From: an uncultured Pseudomonadota bacterium
GTDB taxonomy: Bacteria; Myxococcota_A; UBA796; GCA-2862545
Direction: 5' to 3'
Assembly (NCBI GenBank): GCA_937891875.1
Contig: CALATR010000776.1
Location: 1-11,529 of the forward strand
Length of the DNA: 11,529 nucleotides
Every line of letters starts with the position of its first letter. The first letter of the stretch is position 1. Shown one piece after another: positions 5,866-11,529 of this stretch. The notes under the pieces are model-generated. The model did no database searches. It had not been told where the DNA came from and saw nothing but the letters and a program-made list of their open reading frames with translations. Both the position numbers and the translations under genes were made by a program.

Positions 5866-7010
5866 AGGCCCTCGCCGAGCTGCGCGCCGCCCTGGCCGAC
5901 AGCCACGACACCCGTGAGGTGTTGTCCAGGTTCGTCCGAGACAACACCTTCCCGCTGGTGGAGCACGACACCGCCACCTTCTTCTACTGGGACGGCCACC
6001 CGGCGGACGAGGTGATCCTGCGCCACTGGGTCTTCGGCCTCGAGTCGGCCCAGCCCTTCCACCGCCTCGTCGGCACGGACGCCTTCTTCCTGCCCGTGCC
6101 CCTGCCCCACGCCGCGCGGGTCGAGTACAAGCTCGAGATCCACCGCCACGGCGAGCGCCGCTGGGTCCGCGACCCCCTCAACCCGCGCCGCGCCTTCGAT
6201 CCCTTCGGCAGCAACAGCGTCTGCCCCATGCCCGGCTACCGCGAGCCCGCGTGGGCGCTCCCGGACGCGGACGCGCGCCAGGGACGGATCGTGAGCTTCG
6301 AGCTGGACAACCAGACCTGGGGCGACCGCCGCACGGTGCACGTCTACGTGCCCTACGAGTTCCGCCGCCACAAGGCCTACCCGCTGATCATCTGCCACGA
6401 CGGCTCGGACTACCGGCGCTTCGCCGGCATCGGCGACGTGCTGGACAACCTCATCACCCGCCACGAGCTCGCCCCGGTGCTGGTCGCGTTCGTGGACGGG
6501 GTGAACCGCAACGGCGAGTTCGGCGCGCACCCGAAGCACCCCGACTACATCGTGCACGACGTGCTTCCTGCCCTGGAGAAGCGGTTCGCGATCCTGCCGG
6601 GTGCGAAGAACCGGGGGCTGATGGGCGCGAGCTTCGGCGGGGTCGCCAGCCTGTGGACCGCGTGGAACCACCCGGGCGTGTTCGGCAAGCTCCTGCTGCA
6701 GTCCGGCAGCTTCGTGTTCACCGACGTCGGCCACCACGGACGCGGTCCGCTGTGGGACCCGGTGGTCGGGTTCATCAACGACTTCCGCCTCGACCCCGCG
6801 CGGATCGACGCCCAGGTGTTCGCCAGCTGCGGCACCTTCGAGAGCCTCATCGCCTACAACCGCGCGCTGGTGCCGCTCATGCGCCAGTCCGGCCTGCGGG
6901 TGCGCTTCCGCGAGGCGTCGGACGGCCACAACTGGATCGCCTGGCGCGACCAGCTGCGTGAGGGACTCACCTGGTTGTACCCCGGTCATCTCTGGATGAC
7001 CTACGACTGA
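5862..7010 (+). CDS. Enterochelin-esterase-like alpha/beta hydrolase (Fes / esterase D type)
   Basis: A 382-residue two-domain protein without a signal peptide. Residues about 30-140 form a beta-sandwich resembling the N-terminal domain of Fes-type esterases (FFYWDGHPADEVILRH, VEYKLEIHRHG, RRAFDPFGSNS). Residues about 143-375 are an esterase-D-type alpha/beta hydrolase: VHVYVPYEF, YPLIICHDGSDY (173-184), nucleophile elbow GASFGG (255-260, Ser257) and catalytic His356 in DGHNWIAWRDQL. The acid is probably E327 of CGTFES. Fes proteins hydrolyse ester bonds of ferric enterobactin, but no other siderophore gene is visible, so the substrate may differ. The start is set by GGGAGG seven to eight bases upstream and by the ATGA overlap with the S51 gene. 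The stop is three bases from the converging pseudo-trypsin stop, leaving no room for a terminator between them. Confidence 0.87.
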   Translation: MKALAELRAALADSHDTREVLSRFVRDNTFPLVEHDTATFFYWDGHPADEVILRHWVFGLESAQPFHRLVGTDAFFLPVPLPHAARVEYKLEIHRHGERRWVRDPLNPRRAFDPFGSNSVCPMPGYREPAWALPDADARQGRIVSFELDNQTWGDRRTVHVYVPYEFRRHKAYPLIICHDGSDYRRFAGIGDVLDNLITRHELAPVLVAFVDGVNRNGEFGAHPKHPDYIVHDVLPALEKRFAILPGAKNRGLMGASFGGVASLWTAWNHPGVFGKLLLQSGSFVFTDVGHHGRGPLWDPVVGFINDFRLDPARIDAQVFASCGTFESLIAYNRALVPLMRQSGLRVRFREASDGHNWIAWRDQLREGLTWLYPGHLWMTYD

Positions 7011-7013
7011 GGG

Positions 7014-8396
7014 TCAGCGTCTGCGCCGCGCGACCAGGCCCAGCAGGGGCAGCAGGATCAGGCCGCCGAGGCCGCCCGGGGTGCTGCTGCAGCCGCATCC
7101 GTCGCCCGCGTCGTCGCCCGCGTCGGTACCGTCGCCCGGGTCTGCGCCATCGCCCTCGACCTCGACCTCGACCGTGTCCTCGTACTCGCCGACCTCCGTG
7201 TCGAGCCGGTGCACGACGGTGTACGCGCCCGGTCCGGGGGCGGTGAGCATGCCGGTGTCCGAGCCGTCGTCGATCCGGTCGACCTCGGCCCCGTCCGTGT
7301 CGAGCAGGAGCCAGGTCTGGCTGCGCAGGCAGTAGGGCAGCGGATCAGCGGTCGCCGAGACGTCGTTGCCGACGGCGTGCACGTCCAGGATGGTCGGGTC
7401 GGGCTCGGGGCAGGTGCGGATGGATTGCCGGGAGACGCAGGTGGTCGTCTCCTCGGTGTCGAGGCAGAAGCCGATCTGCCACTCGCCGAGGGTGTCGTAG
7501 GTGTGGGTGGTCGGGGTCCAGCTCCGCGCGGGGGTGGTGCTCTCGTCGCCCCAGTCCCAGTAGTCTCCGTCGCGCACCTCGCCGCGGTACCAGCAGCTGA
7601 CCGTGCCGCCGATGAGGGTGTAGAGCAGCGCGTCCGAGTCTGGGCCGTCGGCGCCGAGGGTGGCACAGCCCAGGTTCGCGGAGGGGTGCTCGTTCCTCGG
7701 CGTCTGGAACGGCACACCGTGTTCGAGCAGCCAGCCGAGCGCGGTGTCCACCCGGAGGTGCACGTCGCGGTTGACGCCGCACGTACCGCGGTTGCCGATA
7801 CCGACCAGGATCGACACGTCGCCGCTGCGTGCGAACACGGCGGCGCCCTCGTCCCCATCGCACAGCCCGGCGCCATCTCCCCAGGTGTCGAGCGTGTGGT
7901 CGCCGACCTCGATGAGGGTTCCGGTCATCGCCCGTCGGGTGCCGCCGTCCTCGCCCTCCCTGCGGGTGGCGCCGTAGCCGACCAGCTCGAGCTCCATGTC
8001 GTTCCAGGAGGAGTCGAGCGCTTCGTCGTTGATCAGGACGCTGGGCACGTCCAGCCGTTCCCGCAGCGCGATGACGCCCAGGTCCAGGTCCTCGTGGCGA
8101 TACCAGCGCTCGGACCCCGCGGCGGGGCCGCTCCCGTCGGCGCCGGACTGCACCAGCACCCCGTCCTGGGGCAGCGTGTCGGACAGGCAGCTGCCGGCGG
8201 TCATGACCCAGAAGCCGGCGGGATCGACCATGACGCCGGTGCAGGTGCGGTCCTCGAGCTGGAGCAGCACGATGGCGGCGTGGTCCGTGGTCTCGGAACC
8301 GCCTGCAATCCAGGATGTTCCGGGATCTTCGCCCGAGGCGGCTGCGGCACTCGATGCGACGAGCACGACCAGCGCGCCCAACCCACTGCGACCCAT
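7014..8396 (-). CDS. Secreted trypsin-like pseudoprotease with PKD-like domain and MYXO-CTERM anchor (paralogue A)
   Basis: A 460-residue exported protein. A signal peptide (1-21, ending AAAASG) leads to a chymotrypsin-fold domain (about 28-230). The activation-like IAGGSE is kept at 30-35, as are the disulfide Cys pairs C52/C70 and C179/C206 (chymotrypsin 42-58 and 191-220). The catalytic His position reads TAGSC (Ser69), the Asp is kept (D105 in DLGVIAL), and the Ser position reads CDGDEGAAV (Glu183). Proteolysis by the usual triad is therefore excluded. A PKD-like domain follows (YWDWGDES at 279-286, HTYDTLGEW at 298-306), then a second beta-rich segment (about 330-415), an Asp/Gly linker, and MYXO-CTERM (CGCSS at 434-438, hydrophobic 444-455, RRRR). 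The ATG is chosen by GGGGAGGT just upstream and by alignment with its paralogues; the open frame extends further but is not signal-like. Third in the minus-strand cluster. Confidence 0.88.
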   Translation of the reverse strand: MGRSGLGALVVLVASSAAAASGEDPGTSWIAGGSETTDHAAIVLLQLEDRTCTGVMVDPAGFWVMTAGSCLSDTLPQDGVLVQSGADGSGPAAGSERWYRHEDLDLGVIALRERLDVPSVLINDEALDSSWNDMELELVGYGATRREGEDGGTRRAMTGTLIEVGDHTLDTWGDGAGLCDGDEGAAVFARSGDVSILVGIGNRGTCGVNRDVHLRVDTALGWLLEHGVPFQTPRNEHPSANLGCATLGADGPDSDALLYTLIGGTVSCWYRGEVRDGDYWDWGDESTTPARSWTPTTHTYDTLGEWQIGFCLDTEETTTCVSRQSIRTCPEPDPTILDVHAVGNDVSATADPLPYCLRSQTWLLLDTDGAEVDRIDDGSDTGMLTAPGPGAYTVVHRLDTEVGEYEDTVEVEVEGDGADPGDGTDAGDDAGDGCGCSSTPGGLGGLILLPLLGLVARRRR

Positions 8397-8449
8397 GACG
8401 ACCTCCCCTCGGTTCCTCGCCACCCGATTGTCCCGGGTCCTGGTGTTCT

Positions 8450-9799
8450 TCAGTTTTCTTGCTCGTCGTGGGCGGACCGGCGCCTGCGGGTCCCCCAGAT
8501 CAGCACCCACAGCGGCAGCACCCCGAACACCGCACGTCCGGAGAGCGTGCTGCAGCCGCCTTCGCCGATCTGGACCGTCTGCGAGACCTCGTCGGTTCCC
8601 ACGGTCGTCTCGACCCGGTGCACGATCTCGTAGGTGCCGTGCTGCAGCTCGAAGTGGGGCTGGATCAGCTCGGAGGACCTCCGCTCGACGCCGTTGCGGT
8701 CCAGCACCAGCCAGGACGAGCGCACGTGACACGCGGGGTCGTCGCCGGTCGGGATGGCGATGATGTCGTCGCCGACGTCCACGATGAAGGATGCGTCCGG
8801 CGTGGGGCAGAGGGTGAGCCACACCTGGGGCGAGCAGCGGTGCCGCACCGTGCCGTTGTCGCGCGGCACGCGCTCGCACAGCTGCAGGCCGTAGTCGCCG
8901 GTGGTGGCGTACGTGTGGGTGGACTCGGCCCCGTCGATCGCCTCGGACTCGCTCCCGTCACCCCATCGCCAGAACCGCTCGCCGGCGGCTGGCGCGGTCG
9001 GGGGCGTGCAGGAGATCGGCTCGCCGGTGGCCAGGGCATCGGTGACCGCGACCGCTCGGCCGTCCACCTCGCAGGAGAACGGCATGACCGCGTCGTCGTA
9101 CGTGGTGCGCAGCGCGACGCCTTGACCGCGGAGCCAGGCGACGAGCCGGTCCGTGCGCACGAAGGTGTCGGGTGCGGCGCCGCAGTGGGTGCTGGCGCCG
9201 AGGCCGACCTGCAGGAAGCCGAACCCGTCGAAGACGAGGGCGGCGGCGCCCAGGTCTCCTTCGCAGAGGGCGCCAGGAAACTCGGAAGTCGTGAACTCGT
9301 ACCACTCCGACCCGACCACGGTCGCCCAGGCCCACCGCAGCTCTCCGCCGTCGCCTGCGCCAGGCGCGGTCTCGCCGAAGCCGACGACCTGCACCGCGCG
9401 ATTGACGAAGCCGTTGTTCACCAGGCCGCTGGCGAGGGGTATCGACGGCAGGTCCAGCGGGGCGTCCAGGCGGACGAGGGCGGCGTCGACGGTGTGGTGG
9501 CGCTGGTAGGAGAGCGAGCGGGCGCCAGCTACGTCGAGGTCGGGGTTGGGTCGCGCGGTGATCCCGTCCTGCGCGAGCCCGTCGGGGATGCAGCTGGACG
9601 CGGTGAGCACGAACAGGCCGTCGATGCTGACGAGCGAGCCGGTGCAGGTGCGATCGCCGGCGTCGATGGCGACGAACTCACGAAGCGCGTCCGACTGGCC
9701 CCCGTCGACGATGGAGGACGGCCCGGCCTGCTCCGGCTCCACGGCAGATGCGGAGACGGGCGCAGCGAGGGCGCACAGCGCGACCAGACCCGTCCTCAT
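8450..9799 (-). CDS. Secreted trypsin-like pseudoprotease with PKD-like domain and MYXO-CTERM-like anchor (paralogue B)
   Basis: A 449-residue exported protein, middle of the three. The signal MRTGLVALCALAAPVSASA is followed by a chymotrypsin-fold domain (about 28-230). It has IVDGGQ in place of IVGG, C52/C70 and C179/C206 as likely disulfides, TASSC (Ser69) where LTAAHC is expected, D105 retained in VDAALVRL, and CEGDLGAAA (Leu183) where GDSGG is expected. Then come a PKD-like domain (FWRWGDGS at 276-283, STHTYATTGDY at 293-303) and a second beta-rich region (about 331-412). The C-terminus has GGCSTLSG, a hydrophobic stretch (423-436), RRRR and, unusually for MYXO-CTERM, an eight-residue polar tail (SAHDEQEN). 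The ATG is set by GGGGAGGGG directly upstream and by a fitting signal peptide. A promoter may lie in the 83-bp gap before it. The domain calls are firm; the partner or ligand is unknown. Confidence 0.88.
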   Translation of the reverse strand: MRTGLVALCALAAPVSASAVEPEQAGPSSIVDGGQSDALREFVAIDAGDRTCTGSLVSIDGLFVLTASSCIPDGLAQDGITARPNPDLDVAGARSLSYQRHHTVDAALVRLDAPLDLPSIPLASGLVNNGFVNRAVQVVGFGETAPGAGDGGELRWAWATVVGSEWYEFTTSEFPGALCEGDLGAAALVFDGFGFLQVGLGASTHCGAAPDTFVRTDRLVAWLRGQGVALRTTYDDAVMPFSCEVDGRAVAVTDALATGEPISCTPPTAPAAGERFWRWGDGSESEAIDGAESTHTYATTGDYGLQLCERVPRDNGTVRHRCSPQVWLTLCPTPDASFIVDVGDDIIAIPTGDDPACHVRSSWLVLDRNGVERRSSELIQPHFELQHGTYEIVHRVETTVGTDEVSQTVQIGEGGCSTLSGRAVFGVLPLWVLIWGTRRRRSAHDEQEN

Positions 9800-9835
9800 G
9801 ACCCCTCCCCGAGTGCATCGACCTGATGTACCAGG

Positions 9836-9863
9836 AAGGTAGTGCAAGACGGCGCGCTGTAAA
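9836..9863 (-). promoter_or_regulatory. Candidate sigma70-type promoter for pseudoprotease gene B
   Basis: On the minus strand TTTACA (9858-9863) and TACCTT (9836-9841) are separated by 16 bp. This resembles -35 TTGACA and -10 TATAAT boxes, and would start transcription about 30 bases before the ATG at 9799. It stands out in GC-rich surroundings. If real, gene B and gene A can be transcribed independently of gene C. Confidence 0.4.
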
Positions 9864-9867
9864 CGTA

Positions 9868-9882
9868 CGGTCCGTCGGACCG
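9868..9882 (-). terminator. Small hairpin directly after pseudoprotease gene C; possible weak terminator
   Basis: CGGTCC and GGACCG form a perfect six-base-pair stem with a three-base loop, starting right after the TAG stop at 9883. Only a short GTTT follows on the transcribed strand, with no real U-tract, so termination would be weak or factor-dependent. It could instead act as a 3'-end stabiliser. Its position ahead of the candidate promoter at 9836-9863 fits a transcript boundary. Confidence 0.3.
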
Positions 9883-11169
9883 CTACCGGCGCCGGCGCCA
9901 CAGCAGCGGGAGCAGCGAGAGCAGCAGGCCCGCCCCGGATCGCGCCGAGAGCGTGCTGCAGCCACTCTCGGCGACGTCGACGGTCTGGGTGACGCCGGCG
10001 GGCCCCACGTAGGTCCGGACCCGGTGCTCGATGTCGTAGGTGCCGGCGTCGAGGTCGAAGCGGGCCGTTCGATTGCGCGACGAGGCGACGAAGGTCCCCT
10101 GGAGGTCGCGCACGATCCAGTAGTCGGCGGTGTCGCAGGAGCTGCCCGCGGCGGTGGGGCGGGCGGTGACGGTGTCGCCCTGCTCGATGCGGAAGGAGGC
10201 GTCGGGCTCGGGACAGACCCAGGCCTGCACGTGCCCGGTGCAGCGCGACACGGGGTCGCCGTCGGGCAGGACCACGTCCTCGCACAGGCCGATCTCGTAG
10301 GTACCGGCGGCCTCGAAGGCGTGGGTGGTCGCGCCGTCCTCCTCGGCGGGGGTCTGCCGACCGTCACCCCAGTCCCAGGTGCGCTCGCCCACGGCGGGCC
10401 AGGTCGGGGGCAGGCACGCGATCTCGGCCCCCACGGCGATGGGCTGCAGACCGTCGAGCGGACCGTCGGGCCCGTCGCAGCGGTACGAGGCGACGCTGTC
10501 CAGGGGTGAGGTCGACACGCGCACGCCCTGGGCCTGCAGCCAGGGCACGACGGCCTCCAGGCGGACGAAGCTGTCCTGGCCGACACCGCAGCGGGCGGAC
10601 GAGGCCACGCCGACCTGCACGAACCCCAGGCTCGCGCGCTCCAGGGCGGGGGCCCCGAGATCACCCGCGCAGAGTGTGCTTTCTCCGGTCGTTGTGGTGA
10701 ACTGGTCGGCGGGCAGGCTCGCGATCGTGGAGGTGCCCCACCTGCGGACGCCGCCGTCGCCGGCATCGGCCGCGCTCTCGCCGAAGCCGACCAGATGCAC
10801 CGTCTTGCCGACGTCGGCGTACTGCACGGGCCCGGGGCTGACGATCATGGCCGGCAGGTCGAGGACGGCGTCGAGATGGATGATCGCGATGTCTGCTTCG
10901 TGATGCCGGATGTAGCGCAAGGAGCGGACGCTGGACGTGCCGTCGTCCGCCGTGACCACCACCCCGTCGGGCGCCACCCCCTCGGGGATGCAGCTGGATG
11001 CGGTCAGCACCCCGCGGCCGAGTGCGTCGACCAGGGTCCCGGTGCACTCCGGGCCTCCGGCGTCCACCGCCACGACGGCCGTGAAGCCTTCGTCCTCGAG
11101 GGCACCGCTCACGGCGAGCGCGGGCGTGGACCCGGTCAGCAGGCAGGTCGCCAGAATCGCTGCTCTCAC
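9883..11169 (-). CDS. Secreted trypsin-like pseudoprotease with PKD-like domain and MYXO-CTERM anchor (paralogue C)
   Basis: A 428-residue exported protein, first of the tandem three. The GTG at 11169 is chosen over an ATG 27 bases upstream: GGGAGGG lies just before it, and the resulting signal (MRAAILATCLLTGSTPALA) aligns with that of paralogue B. The chymotrypsin-fold domain (about 22-218) keeps C42/C60 and C167/C194. It reads TASSC (Ser59) for the catalytic His, has D93 in ADIAIIHL, and CAGDLGAPA (Leu171) for the catalytic Ser. The IVGG-like activation site seen in A and partly in B is gone, which fits a protein with no need for zymogen activation. A PKD-like domain (TWDWGDGR at 264-271, TTHAFEAAGTYEI) and a second beta-rich segment (about 319-401) lead to MYXO-CTERM (SGCSTLSAR, hydrophobic 413-423, RRRR). 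Surface anchoring through Cys404 and myxosortase-type processing is expected from family knowledge. Confidence 0.88.
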   Translation of the reverse strand: MRAAILATCLLTGSTPALAVSGALEDEGFTAVVAVDAGGPECTGTLVDALGRGVLTASSCIPEGVAPDGVVVTADDGTSSVRSLRYIRHHEADIAIIHLDAVLDLPAMIVSPGPVQYADVGKTVHLVGFGESAADAGDGGVRRWGTSTIASLPADQFTTTTGESTLCAGDLGAPALERASLGFVQVGVASSARCGVGQDSFVRLEAVVPWLQAQGVRVSTSPLDSVASYRCDGPDGPLDGLQPIAVGAEIACLPPTWPAVGERTWDWGDGRQTPAEEDGATTHAFEAAGTYEIGLCEDVVLPDGDPVSRCTGHVQAWVCPEPDASFRIEQGDTVTARPTAAGSSCDTADYWIVRDLQGTFVASSRNRTARFDLDAGTYDIEHRVRTYVGPAGVTQTVDVAESGCSTLSARSGAGLLLSLLPLLWRRRR

Positions 11170-11251
11170 CCGGCCCTCCCGTGACGCCTCGTCCATCCGT
11201 ACGTGAAGTGTACCGACGGAGGGGTTTGTGTAGGCATGGGCCGAGTCCTTC

Positions 11252-11284
11252 GCGGATACCCACCGACGAGCTTCGAGCGGATAC
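11252..11284. repeat. Pair of GCGGATAC direct repeats upstream of the last gene
   Basis: GCGGATAC occurs at 11252-11259 and 11277-11284, 25 bp apart, in the 143-bp divergent gap between pseudoprotease C (-) and the gene starting at 11313 (+). The gap must hold promoters for both directions. No strong -35/-10 pair is clear; TACACT (minus, 11207-11212) and TACGCT (plus, 11282-11287) are possible -10 boxes. Confidence 0.25.
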
Positions 11285-11312
11285 GCTGCGAGGCATCGGA
11301 CTCGGAGACCGC

Positions 11313-11529
11313 ATGGGCCTGCTCGACACGATCCGCTCGCTGTTCACCGGCCGGGGGCGCGGGTCGGAGGACGCCGACGAGGGCGACCCCATCGAGGTGG
11401 CGGACCGGGCGATCGCCGCGTTCTGGACCTGGTGGGCACAGACCCAGGCGCAGCTCCAGGCCACCGTCGCGAGCGGCATGACGCCCCGGCTGATCGACGA
11501 GCTCTCTCGCAAGGTCGAGGCCATCCACC
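11313..11529 (+). CDS. N-terminal part of an unrecognised cytosolic protein, truncated by window end
   Basis: An open frame from the ATG at 11313 runs 72 codons to the window edge. GGAG lies about seven bases before the ATG. The protein starts MGLLDTIRSLF, has an acidic stretch (EDADEGD, 19-25), then an amphipathic region with AIAAFWTWWAQTQAQL (34-49) and LIDELSRKVEAIH (60-72). There is no signal peptide. The FW-x-WW motif followed by a helical block ending in xxVxAIH reminds me of conserved uncharacterised proteins, but I cannot name a family. Its start is divergent from the pseudoprotease cluster. Confidence 0.65.
   Translation, partial: MGLLDTIRSLFTGRGRGSEDADEGDPIEVADRAIAAFWTWWAQTQAQLQATVASGMTPRLIDELSRKVEAIH

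Noticed and set aside
5547..6989. Long minus-strand open frame (480 codons) opposite the S51 and esterase genes
   Set aside because: It has low-complexity shadow composition and spans two genes with clear catalytic motifs on the plus strand.
8397..8879. Upstream extension of pseudoprotease A (open frame continuing into gene B)
   Set aside because: The extension is Arg/Ala/Pro-rich and antigenic of frame-shadow coding, it overlaps gene B on the same strand, and a signal peptide with a good ribosome site starts at 8396.
8459..9826. Long plus-strand open frame (455 codons) opposite pseudoprotease B
   Set aside because: It has no signal, motif or ribosome site, and is the complement of a gene with clear domain structure.
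9800..10285. Upstream extension of pseudoprotease B into gene C
   Set aside because: It has shadow-like composition and overlaps gene C on the same strand. The start at 9799 has a strong ribosome site and a normal signal peptide.
7014..11169. Calling the three S1-like proteins active serine proteases
   Set aside because: Both the His and the Ser of the triad are replaced in every copy; only the Asp remains.

Overview
This is a very GC-rich, gene-dense bacterial window, almost certainly from a myxobacterium-like organism (phylum Myxococcota). The best lineage marker is the end of three separate proteins: each finishes with a Cys-containing motif, a short hydrophobic stretch and an Arg cluster. 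This is the MYXO-CTERM surface-sorting tag characteristic of that phylum. The longest gene-free stretch is 143 bases (11170-11312), and no RNA gene, CRISPR array or transposon was seen.

Layout, left to right. (1) 2-580 (+) is the 3' end of a hybrid sensor histidine kinase with a C-terminal receiver domain. (2) 607-4815 (-) is a run of closely spaced genes. Read in transcription order it holds a four-helix membrane protein (4336-4815), a broken Uma2-type nuclease remnant (3917-4336), an ATP-grasp ligase (2609-3829), two tandem paralogous Cys-rich lipoproteins (2030-2545 and 1512-2033, joined by an ATGA overlap) and a TesB-type acyl-CoA thioesterase (607-1482). (3) 4873-7010 (+) is a divergent two-gene operon with an ATGA overlap. 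It encodes a peptidase S51/cyanophycinase-like Ser hydrolase and an enterochelin-esterase-type alpha/beta hydrolase. (4) 7014-11169 (-) holds three tandem paralogous secreted proteins. Each has a signal peptide, a trypsin-like domain whose catalytic His and Ser are replaced, a PKD-like domain, a second beta-rich segment and a MYXO-CTERM tail. (5) 11313-11529 (+) is the start of an unrecognised conserved-looking gene that runs off the window.

How the parts may work together. The ATP-grasp ligase, S51-like hydrolase and Fes-like esterase sit around one 57-bp divergent promoter region. Together they could make and cleave an amide- or ester-linked metabolite or peptide; this is inference from domain content only. 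The three pseudo-trypsins keep the disulfide cysteines of the chymotrypsin fold but lack the catalytic His and Ser. They are therefore best read as surface-anchored, non-catalytic binding or regulatory proteins. They and the lipoprotein pair show that this segment has repeatedly duplicated genes for exported, disulfide-rich proteins.

Two starts were placed inside longer open frames: 4873 (Shine-Dalgarno GGAG) for the S51 gene, and the GTG at 11169 for the first pseudo-trypsin (Shine-Dalgarno GGGAGGG and alignment with its two paralogues).
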